Assembly: GCF_009861505.1 (NCBI RefSeq)
Contig: NZ_WTFT01000013.1
Span: forward strand, 28,706-90,050
Origin: Pseudomonas izuensis
GTDB taxonomy: Bacteria; Pseudomonadota; Gammaproteobacteria; Pseudomonadales; Pseudomonadaceae
Direction of reading: 5' to 3'
Length of the DNA: 61,345 nucleotides
The translations under genes were made by a program, and so were the position numbers. Positions 17,276 to 26,548 of this stretch are shown in pieces (positions within the stretch are counted from its first letter, which is position 1; each line of letters starts with the position of its first letter). The notes below the pieces were generated by a model. That model did not search any database. It was not told the DNA's origin and saw only the letters and a list, made by a program, of their open reading frames with translations.

Positions 17276-17854
17276 TTATTTGCCGCTGACGATCTGCTTG
17301 ATCAGCGTCTCGTGGGCCGCCATGTCGCCGGGGCGGGAAATGACCTGAATCACAGTCATGCGTCCGCCGGACGCCGCCATCAGCGTGGTATTGAGGGTCA
17401 TGCCACCACCCTGGGTCGCGGTGCTGTCGACCTGACGCACGCCCAGCCCGGTAGTTTTCAGGGTCAGGCTTTTTTCGCTGAGCTTGTTGTAGTCCGGCAG
17501 GGCCTTGCGTTGCGCCGCGTCGAAGTCGGCGGCGGTGCCATCGAGAAACGCACCGTCGTTATCCTTGACCTGGGTCCCTTCCGGCAGGCTGTTTTCAGCC
17601 GCGATGATCACGGTCTTGGTGGTTTCGTTGGCGTACATGGTGCCGCTCGCGCCGGTGGGGCTGGTCGGCAGCGGGTTGGCGACAAAGCCTTTGGGCAAGG
17701 TGAAAGTGAATTTGCCGCCGAGCATCGAGACCTTCTGGGTCGATGCCGTCTCCTTGGTCGGGGCCGTGGCCTTGGCGGCCTGCGCATTCAAAGCCCCCAA
17801 AGTGGCAACCGCCGCCAGCAGCAGGACAACGGCTTTTTTACTCAACAGTGACAT
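17276..17854 (-). CDS. Exported conserved protein, function unknown
   Basis: 192-residue protein with a signal peptide (about 1-28, ending ALNAQA). The mature part begins Lys/Thr/Ala rich, followed by a beta-rich domain with KFTFTLPKGFVANPLP, reminiscent of DcrB-like or DUF1795-type periplasmic proteins; that resemblance is weak. GGAG precedes the ATG. No cysteines are in the mature part. Confidence 0.75.
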   Translation of the reverse strand: MSLLSKKAVVLLLAAVATLGALNAQAAKATAPTKETASTQKVSMLGGKFTFTLPKGFVANPLPTSPTGASGTMYANETTKTVIIAAENSLPEGTQVKDNDGAFLDGTAADFDAAQRKALPDYNKLSEKSLTLKTTGLGVRQVDSTATQGGGMTLNTTLMAASGGRMTVIQVISRPGDMAAHETLIKQIVSGK

Positions 17855-17974
17855 CAGTGAATCTCCAGGGATGGTCGCGCGGTGGGGGGGCGCGATCATC
17901 CCATGGAGGTTGTGGCAGGTTCCAGTGTGGGCTAACGGACGGTCGCCCCGGTAAAGTCAAACAATGCAATACGC

Positions 17975-18301
17975 TTAGGCTTCGCGCCGCACCGGATAGC
18001 TCTCGATCACCTCCAGAAACTCGATCCGCCGCTCGCTGGCCAGCAACTGCGGCAGCAACCGCTCGTATTCCTGGCGATACGGCTTGCTCAAGTGACGAGC
18101 GATGAAGTCTTCCTTGCTGCAGTTCCAGGTTTCGTAGAGCACCAGGGTGTTCGGGTCGTCTTGAAGTTGGTGCACCCAGGTGTTGACGAAGTCCGGCTCG
18201 GCCGACATCTGGTGCACGACGTCCAGCAGGCGTTCTCTGGTTTCGGCGAAGCGTTCCGGTCTGGACGGCAGGTAAACGATAAACGCGACTTGATCACTCA
18301 T
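17975..18301 (-). CDS. Putative quinol monooxygenase (ABM domain)
   Basis: 108-residue dimeric alpha-beta barrel protein of the antibiotic biosynthesis monooxygenase family (YgiN-like). Typical features are the N-terminal FIVYLPSRPERFAETRERLLD, the central TLVLYETWNCSKEDFIARH and the hydrophobic end EFLEVIESY. It is cofactor-free in characterised relatives. It lies 28 bp after the glutathione transferase gene on the same strand and is probably cotranscribed with it. The substrate is unknown. Confidence 0.8.
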   Translation of the reverse strand: MSDQVAFIVYLPSRPERFAETRERLLDVVHQMSAEPDFVNTWVHQLQDDPNTLVLYETWNCSKEDFIARHLSKPYRQEYERLLPQLLASERRIEFLEVIESYPVRREA

Positions 18302-18329
18302 TTCATCACCTTCGACGGTCGGGAATGGC

Positions 18330-19004
18330 TTACTGCGCCTGGTTTTGCGGGAACAGGTTGCGGCGGGTTTCTTCGTCGAATTCCGCCTTCAGCACCAGTT
18401 TCTCCTTAAGGCCGAGCGCGCGTTGGGCGGCCGGGCGGGCGCTGATTTCATCGAACAGGCGCTTGACGTTCGGGTAGGCCGCCAGCCCGGTTTCACCGAA
18501 GATATAGGGCGCGTAGTTGGCCCAGCCCCAGAGCGCCATGTCGGCGATGCTGTAGCTGTCACCCGCCAGATACTGATGCTCGGCCAGGCGCTGATCGAGC
18601 ACGCGATAGTGGCGCTCGACTTCCTTGAGATAACGATTTTTCGCATAAGGCAGGTCTTCCGGCGCGTGGTGCAGGAAGTGTACGGCCTGGCCGGAGAACG
18701 GTGACAGGCCGGTGGCGATGAACATCAGCCACGACAGCAGTTCGGCATTGCCGGCAGCGCTGGTCGGCAGGAAGCGTTGATGCTTTTGCGCCAGGTGCAA
18801 CAGGATCGCCTGGGAGTCGAAGACCGTGGCATCGCCATCGACCAGCGCAGGCACTTTGGCGTTCGGGTTGATTGCCAGAAAGGCTGGCAGGTGTTGTTCG
18901 CCCTTGAAGGTATCGACGCCGATCAGCTCATAGGGCGTTTGCAATTCTTCGAGCAACAGGGCGACTTTCATCGGGTTCGGCGAAGGGTGGAAAAAGAATT
19001 TCAT
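18330..19004 (-). CDS. Glutathione S-transferase family protein
   Basis: 224-residue cytosolic GST. The N-terminal thioredoxin-fold half has FHPSPNPMKVALLLEEL, the conserved cis-proline VPAL (about 50-53) and DSQAILLHLA. The C-terminal half is helical with the N-capping SIADMALWGWA motif. A Ser or Asn near residue 8-11 would activate glutathione; there is no catalytic cysteine, so it is probably a YfcG/Ure2p-like or theta-like type. It precedes the ABM gene on the same strand. Confidence 0.88.
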   Translation of the reverse strand: MKFFFHPSPNPMKVALLLEELQTPYELIGVDTFKGEQHLPAFLAINPNAKVPALVDGDATVFDSQAILLHLAQKHQRFLPTSAAGNAELLSWLMFIATGLSPFSGQAVHFLHHAPEDLPYAKNRYLKEVERHYRVLDQRLAEHQYLAGDSYSIADMALWGWANYAPYIFGETGLAAYPNVKRLFDEISARPAAQRALGLKEKLVLKAEFDEETRRNLFPQNQAQ

Positions 19005-19087
19005 GGTGTAGGCCTCAGTCAGTAGGGGTCAGGAACTGAGGCTGATGGTGGGCGAAACTTGTTCGATTGACGTACGGAATTGTTGGG

Positions 19088-20005
19088 CTATTCGTGCGAA
19101 ACCATCGAAGGTGTTGCAGGCGCTTTGGCCGTTTCCCGTGTGGTGGCAATCACCGCACCGGCAATAATCAGCAGCGCGGGAATCATCAGGACCGGGCTGG
19201 CATGGCTGCGCCCGACGACGATCAGCAGCAGGGTGGAAATCAGCGGCGCCAGGTAGGACAACGCGCCCAGAGTGGCGAGGCTGCCGTGTTTGGTGGCGTG
19301 GTCCCAGGCAAAAAACGCCAGCCCCGCCGGGCCCAGCCCGAGCACGACAATCGCGGTCCACTGACTCGCCTCGGGCCGTACAGTGGTTTCGAAGGCCAGA
19401 TGACAGATCAGTCCGCCCACGGCAGACATACCGCAGATACCCCCGATGATGCTGCTCGGCACTTCCTTGAACCGACGGTTGAACACCGAATATCCGGCCC
19501 AGATCAGGGCACAGCCAAACGCTGCGAGGTAGCCGGGGATCGGCATGGCGCCGCCGGTGCCTGAGTCGCGTTGCTGCATGATGAATGCCGTGCCTGCCAG
19601 GCCCAGCAGGGCGCCCAGCACTTGGCGCTTGTGCAGCTTCTCTGCGGCGGCGCAGGTCGAAAGCAGCACCAGCAACAGCGGCCACAGGTAGTTGATCAGG
19701 CTGGCTTCGGCCGCTGGCGCGGCCTTGAGGGCGAAAAAATACAACGCGTGGTAAACGAAGATGCCGACAAACCCCGTGGCCCATACCGCCCAGGGTTGGC
19801 GCCAGCTGTTGAATCCGCTGATGCCGTTTCGACCCAGGATGATCAGGCTGGCGATAAACGCCACGCCGAAGCTCAGGGTGAGTACTTCAAACGGGGGCAG
19901 GCCTTCGGTGAGGGTGGTCAATAACGCCAGGCAGGACCAGAGGAATATGGCGATCACACCGACCGCGGTGGCGGAGTGGGCACTACGGGCGCGAGACGTG
20001 GCCAT
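19088..20005 (-). CDS. EamA/DMT-family exporter (YddG-like)
   Basis: 305-residue inner-membrane protein with about ten hydrophobic helices in two EamA repeats. Features: AIFLWSCLALLTTLTEGLPPFEVLTLSF, NYLWPLLLVLLS and, in the second repeat, GYSVFNRRFKEVPSS and LGPAGLAFFAWDHATKHG. The last resembles the aromatic amino acid exporter YddG. The start MATSRARS is chosen because sequence further upstream in frame overlaps the next gene without membrane character. Confidence 0.83.
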   Translation of the reverse strand: MATSRARSAHSATAVGVIAIFLWSCLALLTTLTEGLPPFEVLTLSFGVAFIASLIILGRNGISGFNSWRQPWAVWATGFVGIFVYHALYFFALKAAPAAEASLINYLWPLLLVLLSTCAAAEKLHKRQVLGALLGLAGTAFIMQQRDSGTGGAMPIPGYLAAFGCALIWAGYSVFNRRFKEVPSSIIGGICGMSAVGGLICHLAFETTVRPEASQWTAIVVLGLGPAGLAFFAWDHATKHGSLATLGALSYLAPLISTLLLIVVGRSHASPVLMIPALLIIAGAVIATTRETAKAPATPSMVSHE

Positions 20006-20061
20006 GTCTGTTCCTTCAGTCGTGGAACGGGCGACTTCCTTGCCCGATGACCTGATGCAGC

Positions 20062-20859
20062 TTAGCGCTTGATCGCGGTTCGTCCAGCGTCCGCCGTCAC
20101 CGCAGCGACGGGCCGCGCCAGCAGGTGTCTGGTCACGCCCAGCATCGCCACCGATACCGCCACGCCGAGGGCAAACGCGCTCATCCCCATCCATGGCAAT
20201 GCCAGCGCCAATACCAGGCAGAACGCCGAGAACGAATACATGCCGGTGGCGGTCGCCCGCAGCAGGGCCGCGGTAAATGCCGGGCCACGGGTTTGATGGG
20301 AGAACACCGCCATCACACTGCCCAGCACCGGGAACACCGCGAGCAACCCGCTCCAGCGGTCGCCGACGGTGCTGGCGAGCAAGGTCACAGCCAGGGTCAG
20401 CAGGGCGCCGGCCATCATGCGCAGCAGCAGTTTGTCGGACTTCGGCGCCGGGCCTGAAACGATCGGTCGCACCGACGGGAACAGGTAGGGGGCGGCCAAT
20501 AGGGCCGTTGCAGCAGCCATCACCGAAAACAGCAGCGACGACGGGATCAACGACAGCACCACGGCGACCACGGCCCATACCGACAGCGAAATCGCCAGGG
20601 CCAACGGCCAATTCGCCCGTTGGGCGACCTGGGCGTAGGTCACGCAGAAGGCGATCATCGCAAACATGGCCGACAGCGCCGCCAAGGCCGATTGCGCGGC
20701 GAACCGTTCACCCTGTTCGATGGCGAGGAAGAACAGAATCGGCCCGACGACTACCGGCAATCCCGACAACCAACCCGCCACGCTCGGCCCCCAGCGCTTG
20801 CCGGCCAGGGAAATCAACAGCAGGAATCCTGGGATTATCAGCAGTTTGAGCATCAGCAC
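20062..20859 (-). CDS. Polytopic inner-membrane protein, family not recognised
   Basis: 265 residues with eight or nine hydrophobic segments and a GKRWGPSVAGWLSGLPVVVGP start. The GTG start at 20859 has GGAG eight bases upstream; an ATG two codons later is the alternative. The repeated small-residue segments look like a transporter or a DUF3147-like membrane protein, but no signature is clear enough for a function. It ends 56 bp before the EamA start on the same strand and may share its transcript. Confidence 0.75.
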   Translation of the reverse strand: MLMLKLLIIPGFLLLISLAGKRWGPSVAGWLSGLPVVVGPILFFLAIEQGERFAAQSALAALSAMFAMIAFCVTYAQVAQRANWPLALAISLSVWAVVAVVLSLIPSSLLFSVMAAATALLAAPYLFPSVRPIVSGPAPKSDKLLLRMMAGALLTLAVTLLASTVGDRWSGLLAVFPVLGSVMAVFSHQTRGPAFTAALLRATATGMYSFSAFCLVLALALPWMGMSAFALGVAVSVAMLGVTRHLLARPVAAVTADAGRTAIKR

Positions 20860-20910
20860 CCGTACTTCTCCATTTTTCTTTCAGGCAGCCACATTAGCAG
20901 GGCTGCCCTG

Positions 20911-20934
20911 TATGTACACAACTTATGTATACAA
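20911..20934. promoter_or_regulatory. Tandem TATGTAYACAA repeat between membrane-protein gene and mntH
   Basis: TATGTACACAA (20911-20921) and TATGTATACAA (20924-20934) are an 11-bp direct repeat with one mismatch and 13-bp spacing. A 7-bp inverted repeat GGCAGCC/GGCTGCC (20884-20907) lies just to the left. It may be an operator for either flanking gene. A similar TGTACACAAAA flanks REPs elsewhere here, so a repeat-derived origin is possible. Confidence 0.3.
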
Positions 20935-20943
20935 AAATACCCC

Positions 20944-21045
20944 TGTAGGAGCGAGCTCTGCTCGCGAAAAACGCCCGTACAACGCGTTCGTTCAGACAAC
21001 CCGCGCAATCGTTGCCGTCCATCGCGAGCAAGCTCGCTCCTACAG
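20944..21045. repeat. REPIN-like inverted pair (GAGCGAGC type)
   Basis: TGTAGGAGCGAGCTCTGCTCGCGA and CATCGCGAGCAAGCTCGCTCCTACAG; interior about 55 bases. It lies in the mntH upstream region, so mntH promoter elements must lie after or within it. Confidence 0.85.
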
Positions 21046-21109
21046 AGGGTTTTGTGCATACGCTGAACCGTCTAATCTGGGCGCCTCACACCTGTTGACG
21101 GACCATTGC

Positions 21110-22429
21110 GTGAAATTCAGTTTGCCCAAAGTCGGCACCGCGCCGTTTTGCCCGCCGGAAGTGGCGGGTACCGTTGCCGTTGATCCCGGCGCGTCGTTTT
21201 TCAAACGTGTTTTGCGCTTTGCCGGCCCCGGTTTGTTGGTGTCCATTGGCTACATGGACCCGGGCAACTGGGCGACCGCGATAGAGGCCGGGTCGCGTTT
21301 TGGCTACAGCCTGCTGTTCGTTGTGCTGCTGGCGAGCCTGGCGGGGATGGTGGTGCAGTGCCTGTGTTCGCGGCTCGGCATCGCCACCGGGCGTGACCTG
21401 GCGCAGCTGTGCCGAGAGCGCTATAGCACACGAACAGCGCACACTCAGTGGGCGCTGGCGGAAATTTCGATCATCGCCACGGACCTTGCCGAAGTGCTCG
21501 GTTGCGCCTTGGCGTTTCATTTGTTGCTGGGTTGTTCGCTGACGTTCGGCATTGGCCTCACGGCGTTCGACACGTTGCTGGTGCTGGCCCTGCAGAACCG
21601 TGGCTTCCGCCGCCTGGAAGCCATCATGCTGGTGCTGGTGGGCACCATTGGCGTGTGTTTTTTTGTCGAGCTGCTGTTGATCAAGCCTTATTGGCCGGAC
21701 GTTGCCCAAGGCTTCAAGCCCTCACTTTCCGCTCTTGCCGACGCCGCGCCACTGTACCTGGCCATCGGCATTCTCGGCGCGACGGTGATGCCGCATAACC
21801 TGTACCTGCACACTTCGATCGTACAAACACGGCTGATCGGCAAGGACGTGGCCAGCAAACAGGACGCGGTCAAGCTGGCGCGCATCGACACCATCGGCTC
21901 CCTGGCCCTGGCGCTGCTGGTCAACGCGGCGATCCTGATCCTTGCTGCCGCAGCGTTTCACCAGAGCGGGCATATCGATGTGGTGGACATTCAGGACGCC
22001 TATCACTTGCTCGACCCACTGGTGGGCGGGGCATTGGCCAGTGTGCTGTTCGGCGTCGCGTTGCTGGCGTCGGGACAGAGTTCGACCTTTACCGGCACCA
22101 TCGCCGGCCAGGTGATCATGGAGGGCTTCCTGAATCTGCGGTTGCCGTGCTGGCAACGACGTTTGATCACCCGTGGGCTGGCATTGATCCCGGCGTTCAT
22201 TGGCGTGTGGCTGATGGGCGACGATGCGGTGGGCAAGCTGTTGGTGCTGAGTCAGGTGGTGCTGAGCCTGCAGTTGCCGTTTGCGCTGTATCCGCTGATT
22301 CGCATGACCAATGATCAGACACTGATGGGACCGTTTGTGAACCGGTTGCCTACAAAGGCGTTGGCCTGGGGACTGTTTGTTGTGATCAGTGGGGCTAACG
22401 GCTGGTTGATCCTGCAACTGTTCGGGTGA
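21110..22429 (+). CDS. mntH: Nramp-family divalent metal transporter MntH
   Basis: Proton-coupled Mn(II)/Fe(II) importer of the inner membrane, 439 residues, eleven predicted helices. The two Nramp metal-site motifs are present: GYMDPGNWATA in helix 1 (D50-P-G-N53) and GATVMPHNLYLHTS in helix 6. The consensus transport loop GQSSTFTGTIAGQVIMEGF follows. The GTG at 21110 is chosen as start; upstream in-frame sequence is REP-derived. The ribosome site is weak. No Mur/Fur site is obvious. Convergent with atoB across a bidirectional terminator. Confidence 0.92.
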   Translation: MKFSLPKVGTAPFCPPEVAGTVAVDPGASFFKRVLRFAGPGLLVSIGYMDPGNWATAIEAGSRFGYSLLFVVLLASLAGMVVQCLCSRLGIATGRDLAQLCRERYSTRTAHTQWALAEISIIATDLAEVLGCALAFHLLLGCSLTFGIGLTAFDTLLVLALQNRGFRRLEAIMLVLVGTIGVCFFVELLLIKPYWPDVAQGFKPSLSALADAAPLYLAIGILGATVMPHNLYLHTSIVQTRLIGKDVASKQDAVKLARIDTIGSLALALLVNAAILILAAAAFHQSGHIDVVDIQDAYHLLDPLVGGALASVLFGVALLASGQSSTFTGTIAGQVIMEGFLNLRLPCWQRRLITRGLALIPAFIGVWLMGDDAVGKLLVLSQVVLSLQLPFALYPLIRMTNDQTLMGPFVNRLPTKALAWGLFVVISGANGWLILQLFG

Positions 22430-22446
22430 GGTATGCATTTCAAACG

Positions 22447-22545
22447 GTAGGAGCGAGCCTGCTCGCGATGGAGGTCAACGATAACGCGGGCTGTCTGAAT
22501 GCCCTCGGTGCCTGATCCTCCATCGCGAGCAGGCTCGCTCCTACA
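22447..22545. repeat. REPIN-like inverted pair (GAGCGAGCCTGCTCGCGA type)
   Basis: GTAGGAGCGAGCCTGCTCGCGATGG and CCATCGCGAGCAGGCTCGCTCCTACA. The interior contains GTCAACGATAACGCG, shared in variants with other elements of this type here. Confidence 0.87.
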
Positions 22546-22560
22546 AGGGTAATGGGCAAT

Positions 22561-22600
22561 AAAAAACCCGGTGCAACGCAAGTCGCACCGGGTGTTTTTT
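22561..22600. terminator. Bidirectional intrinsic terminator between mntH and atoB
   Basis: AAAAAA, then CCCGGTGC (22567-22574), loop, GCACCGGG (22585-22592), then TG and six T. It serves both convergent genes. Confidence 0.93.
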
Positions 22601-22648
22601 CAGACTGCGACGGATCTTCGTGGGTCCCCGCGCAGTCTGTTGAACGCT

Positions 22649-23830
22649 TTACGGCCGCTCGATAGCCAAAGCCACGCCCTGACCACCGCCGATGCACAGG
22701 GTGGCGAGGCCTTTCTTGGCGTCACGCTTGATCATTTCATGCAGCAGGGTCACCAGCACGCGGCAACCCGAGGCACCGATCGGATGGCCGAGGGCGATGG
22801 CGCCGCCGTTGACGTTGACCTTGTCCAGGTCCCATTCCAGGTCCTTGGCCACGGCCAGGGATTGCGCGGCGAACGCTTCGTTGGCCTCAATCAGCTCAAG
22901 CTGATCGATGGACCAGCCGGCCTTGTCCAGGCAGCGGCGAGTGGCCGATACCGGGCCGATGCCCATGATCGCCGGGTCCACGCCGGCGTTGGCGTAGGCC
23001 GCGATTTTTGCCAGCACTGGCAGGCCCAGGGCCTTGGCTTTTTCCGCACTCATCAGGATCACTGCGGCGGCACCGTCGTTCAGCGACGAAGCATTACCGG
23101 CGGTCACCGAACCGTCCTTCTTGAAGGCAGGTTTGAGCTTGCCCAGGGATTCGGCGGTGGTGCCGGCCCGTGGCTGCTCGTCGGTGGCGAAGGACAGCGG
23201 ATCGCCCTTGCGCTGCGGGATCAGGATCGGCGTGATCTCATCGACAAAACGCCCGGCTTCGATGGCGGCCGTGGCTTTCTGTTGCGAGGCGGCGGCGAAG
23301 GCGTCCTGCTGTTCACGGCTGATGCCGTACTTCTCCACCAGGTTCTCGGCGGTGATGCCCATGTGGTAATCGTTGAACGCGTCCCACAGGCCGTCGCTGA
23401 TCATGGTATCGACGATTTGCGAGTGACCCATGCGCAGGCCGGTGCGGGCACCGGGCAGGACATAATTGGCCAGGCTCATGCTTTCCTGGCCGCCGGCGAT
23501 GATCACATCGGCATCGCCACAGCGAATCGCCTGGGTAGCGAGGTGCAGGGCTTTCAAGCCCGAGCCGCAGACCTTGTTCAAGGTCATGGCGGGTACGGCG
23601 AAGGGCAGGCCGGCCTTGATCGAGGCCTGGCGCGCGGGGTTTTGCCCGGCGCCGGCGGTCAACACCTGGCCCATGATCACTTCATCGACTTGCGCGGGAT
23701 CCAGGCCGGTTTGCGCCAGCAACTGGCGGATCACCGCCGCGCCCAGGTCAACGGCGGAAACGTTGGCCAGGCCACCCTGGAAACTGCCGATCGCGGTGCG
23801 CGTGGCGGCAACAATGACGACTTCTTGCAT
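22649..23830 (-). CDS. atoB: Acetyl-CoA C-acetyltransferase (thiolase) AtoB
   Basis: Biosynthetic/degradative thiolase interconverting acetoacetyl-CoA and two acetyl-CoA; 393 residues. The three thiolase motifs are intact: nucleophilic Cys in [14 protein letters not shown] (near 88), catalytic His in [14 protein letters not shown] (near 348) and the C-terminal Cys in [15 protein letters not shown]. It is last of dhcA-dhcB-atoB, 11 bp after dhcB, the gene order I recall for PA1999-PA2001. It would complete the cleavage of acetoacetyl-CoA made by the CoA-transferase. Confidence 0.95.
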   Translation of the reverse strand: MQEVVIVAATRTAIGSFQGGLANVSAVDLGAAVIRQLLAQTGLDPAQVDEVIMGQVLTAGAGQNPARQASIKAGLPFAVPAMTLNKVCGSGLKALHLATQAIRCGDADVIIAGGQESMSLANYVLPGARTGLRMGHSQIVDTMISDGLWDAFNDYHMGITAENLVEKYGISREQQDAFAAASQQKATAAIEAGRFVDEITPILIPQRKGDPLSFATDEQPRAGTTAESLGKLKPAFKKDGSVTAGNASSLNDGAAAVILMSAEKAKALGLPVLAKIAAYANAGVDPAIMGIGPVSATRRCLDKAGWSIDQLELIEANEAFAAQSLAVAKDLEWDLDKVNVNGGAIALGHPIGASGCRVLVTLLHEMIKRDAKKGLATLCIGGGQGVALAIERP

Positions 23831-23841
23831 GGAATGATTCC

Positions 23842-24507
23842 TCACTGGGCAGTGAACTGCATTTCCGGAACGTAGTCCGGCACGATCAGTTTACCGGCGG
23901 TTTTGGCGACGATCTCTTCGACGCTGACACCCGGTGCGCGTTCTTTGAGAATGAATGCGCCGTTTTCGATTTCCAGGTAGGCCAGATCGGTCAGCACGCG
24001 CTTGATGCACCCGGCGCCGGTCAGCGGCAGGCTGCATTGGGACAGCAGCTTGGACTCACCGTCCTTGGACGCGTGGGTCATGATCACGATGATGTTGTCT
24101 GCGCCGGCCACCAGGTCCATGGCACCGCCCATGCCCTTGACCAGCTTGCCGGGGATCATCCACGAGGCGATGTTGCCTTGCACATCCACTTCGAAAGCGC
24201 CCAGCACGGTCAGGTCGACATGACCGCCGCGGATCATCGCGAAGGATTCGGCCGAGGAGAAGATCGACGCACCGATGCGCGCGGTCACGGTTTGCTTGCC
24301 GGCGTTGATCATGTCGGCATCGATGGTTTCCTCGGTAGGAAACGGGCCCATGCCGAGCAAGCCGTTTTCCGATTGCAGCATGACTTCCATGCCTTCGGGG
24401 ATGTAGTTGGCGACCAGGGTCGGAATGCCGATGCCCAGGTTCACGTAGTAGCCGTCCTGCATTTCGCGGGCGACGCGTTGAGCCATTTGTTCGCGGGAAA
24501 GTGCCAT
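23842..24507 (-). CDS. dhcB: CoA-transferase subunit B (dehydrocarnitine/acetoacetate), DhcB
   Basis: Beta subunit, 221 residues, of a class I 3-oxoacid CoA-transferase. The catalytic glutamate is Glu47 in [12 protein letters not shown], which forms the glutamyl-CoA thioester. [17 protein letters not shown] (about 23-39) is the family start. In Pseudomonas, DhcAB transfers CoA to 3-dehydrocarnitine during carnitine catabolism, and the gene set with atoB and a divergent LysR fits that. An AtoA/ScoB acetoacetate role cannot be excluded by sequence alone. Confidence 0.9.
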   Translation of the reverse strand: MALSREQMAQRVAREMQDGYYVNLGIGIPTLVANYIPEGMEVMLQSENGLLGMGPFPTEETIDADMINAGKQTVTARIGASIFSSAESFAMIRGGHVDLTVLGAFEVDVQGNIASWMIPGKLVKGMGGAMDLVAGADNIIVIMTHASKDGESKLLSQCSLPLTGAGCIKRVLTDLAYLEIENGAFILKERAPGVSVEEIVAKTAGKLIVPDYVPEMQFTAQ

Positions 24508-24543
24508 TGTTGTTATTCCTTCATTCGGTCCGGGGGCAGGGGA

Positions 24544-25242
24544 TCACTTGCGTACGGTGCGCTGTTCGATGCGCTTCTCGAACGTGCCGCAGATGATCCG
24601 GTCGACGTAGATGCCAGGGGTGTGGATCTGCGCCGGGTCCAGCTCGCCGGGTTCGACGATTTCTTCGACTTCGACCACGGTGATCTTGCCGGCGGTGGCG
24701 GCCAGCGGGTTGAAGTTCTGGGCGGTGTGACGGTAGATGACGTTACCGAAATGGTCGGCTTTCCAGCCTTTGACGATGGCGAAGTCGCCGGTGATGGATT
24801 CTTCCATCAGGTACTTGCGGCCATGGAATTCACGCACTTCCTTGCCTTCGGCCACCGGAGTGCCGACGCCGGTGGCGGTGAAGAAGGCCGGGATACCGGC
24901 ACCGCCGGCGCGCATTTTTTCGGCGAGGGTGCCTTGGGGGGTCAGGATGACTTCGATTTCGCCCTTGAGCAGTTGCTCTTCGAACAGCTTGTTTTCACCG
25001 ACGTAGGAGGCGACCACTTTGCTGATCTGGCGGTCTGTCAGCAGCACGCCCAGGCCGAAACCGTCGACGCCACAGTTGTTGGAAACCACGGTGAGGTCGC
25101 GAGTGCCTTTGCGCTTGATCTCGGCGATCAGGTTTTCCGGGATGCCGCACAGGCCGAAGCCGCCTGCGATCACCGTCATGCCGTCTTCAAGACCTGCCAG
25201 AGCTTCCTCGTAGGAACTCACGCGCTTGTCGAAACCTGCCAT
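24544..25242 (-). CDS. dhcA: CoA-transferase subunit A (dehydrocarnitine/acetoacetate), DhcA
   Basis: Alpha subunit, 232 residues, with the CoA-binding loop [16 protein letters not shown] (about 25-40) and [16 protein letters not shown] in mid-protein. The ATG start has GAGG six bases upstream; an upstream GTG two codons earlier is possible. It precedes dhcB by 36 bp and starts the operon facing the LysR gene. Confidence 0.9.
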   Translation of the reverse strand: MAGFDKRVSSYEEALAGLEDGMTVIAGGFGLCGIPENLIAEIKRKGTRDLTVVSNNCGVDGFGLGVLLTDRQISKVVASYVGENKLFEEQLLKGEIEVILTPQGTLAEKMRAGGAGIPAFFTATGVGTPVAEGKEVREFHGRKYLMEESITGDFAIVKGWKADHFGNVIYRHTAQNFNPLAATAGKITVVEVEEIVEPGELDPAQIHTPGIYVDRIICGTFEKRIEQRTVRK

Positions 25243-25369
25243 ATGCACCTCTTTTATTCTTTGTGGGCGGCTGGCTAGCCGTATGGGGTTGAGTGTCGCG
25301 CTGCAGAATTGATTTGTTAAGTTGTTTTTTTGGCTTGATTAATTAATTAATATCATTAAACGAAATTCC

Positions 25370-25444
25370 TGTAGGAGCTGGCTTGCCAGCGAAGACGTCG
25401 ATGTCGTTTGGCAAACCGCTTTCGCTGGCAAGCCAGCTCCTATA
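25370..25444. repeat. REPIN-like inverted pair in the dhcA/dhcR intergenic region
   Basis: TGTAGGAGCTGGCTTGCCAGCGAAG and CTTTCGCTGGCAAGCCAGCTCCTATA, short interior. It sits unusually between divergent promoters. AT-rich AATTAATTAATA lies just to its left (about 25339-25351) and is a possible part of the dhcA promoter. Confidence 0.82.
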
Positions 25445-25518
25445 AAGCTTAGCGCCGCCGCTATTACATAATAACGGCCGTTTTTATCTTGAAGCTTGCA
25501 GCTGGAGCGAAGCGACCC

Positions 25519-26421
25519 ATGACCGTCAAGCAGATCCGCGCCTTCCTGGCCGTGGCCCAGAGCCTGAGTTTCGCCGTGGCCTGCGAGCGCCTGCACCTGT
25601 CGCAATCGGCCTTGAGCCTGACCATCAAGGCGCTGGAAGAAGGCCTGGGTGGACGGTTGTTCACCCGCAACACCCGCAACGTGGCGTTGACCGCCGAGGG
25701 CGAATCCCTGGTGCCCCTGGCGCGCCGCCTGATCGCCGACTGGGACAACGCCGAGGATGAGCTACGCCAGCGTTTCACCCTCCAGCGTGGCCGTGTGACC
25801 CTGGCAGCCATGCCATCGTTTGCCGGCAACCTGCTGCCGCCGATGCTCAAGACCTTCCGCGCCCGGTACCCGAAAGTCAATGTCACGGTCAACGATGTGA
25901 TCAACGAGCAGGTGCTGGAAATGGTCCGTGACCGCCAGGTGGAACTGGGGGTGGCGTTCGAGCCGACCCAGAGTTCCTCGCTGCAATTCACACCGTTGTA
26001 CATGGACCGGTTCGTGGCGGTGGTGCCCCATGACTCGCCACTGGTCGAGCTGGATGAAATTGACTGGCAGACCTTGCTCAAGGAACCGTTCATCACCTTG
26101 CAACGGCCGTCGACGGTGCGGGTGATGCTGGAAGAACACTTGCAGGCCCGAGGCATGAAGTTACCGGTAGAGTTTGAAAGCCATCAATTGGCGACCGTCG
26201 GGCGCATGGTCGCCAGCGGTTTGGGCGTCAGCGCCGTGCCCGCCTTGTGCGCCGGACAAATGCGCGAACTGGGCGCGCATTGCATCACGTTGAGCGACCC
26301 GGTGGTGGAGCGGGCTGTCGGTGTGCTGACCCTGCCCGGGGGAGAGCTGTCGGCGGCGGCGCAGGCGTTGTTTGATGTGCTCAAAGCGGAGAACTTCGGC
26401 CAACAACTATCCATGCATTGA
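25519..26421 (+). CDS. dhcR: LysR-type regulator DhcR
   Basis: 300-residue LysR-family regulator. The N-terminal winged helix-turn-helix covers 1-60 (MTVKQIRAFLAVAQSLSFAVACERLHLSQSALSLTIKALEE spans the DNA-binding helices). A periplasmic-binding-protein-like effector domain follows. Divergent from dhcA across about 276 bp, as the P. aeruginosa dhcR gene is from dhcA, so it most likely activates dhcA-dhcB-atoB in response to a carnitine-derived ligand (inference). Confidence 0.87.
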   Translation: MTVKQIRAFLAVAQSLSFAVACERLHLSQSALSLTIKALEEGLGGRLFTRNTRNVALTAEGESLVPLARRLIADWDNAEDELRQRFTLQRGRVTLAAMPSFAGNLLPPMLKTFRARYPKVNVTVNDVINEQVLEMVRDRQVELGVAFEPTQSSSLQFTPLYMDRFVAVVPHDSPLVELDEIDWQTLLKEPFITLQRPSTVRVMLEEHLQARGMKLPVEFESHQLATVGRMVASGLGVSAVPALCAGQMRELGAHCITLSDPVVERAVGVLTLPGGELSAAAQALFDVLKAENFGQQLSMH

Positions 26422-26433
26422 ACACAATCCCCC

Positions 26434-26535
26434 TGTAGGAGCGAGCCTGCTCGCGAATAACCCAAGGACACCGTTGGTCATCTGGTTTTACGCGTTATCG
26501 TTCACGACCATCGCGAGCAGGCTCGCTCCTACAGG
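26434..26535. repeat. REPIN-like inverted pair (GAGCGAGCCTGCTCGCGA type)
   Basis: TGTAGGAGCGAGCCTGCTCGCGA and ACCATCGCGAGCAGGCTCGCTCCTACAG. The interior has TTTTACGCGTTATCGTTCACGACC, the reverse complement of the interior found in the pair at 34463. Confidence 0.87.
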
Positions 26536-26548
26536 GGGGCCGGGTTTA

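Noticed and set aside
20666..21109. N-terminal extension of MntH by about 148 residues
   Set aside because: The extension overlaps a divergent gene and REP sequence. Nramp homology begins only after the GTG at 21110.
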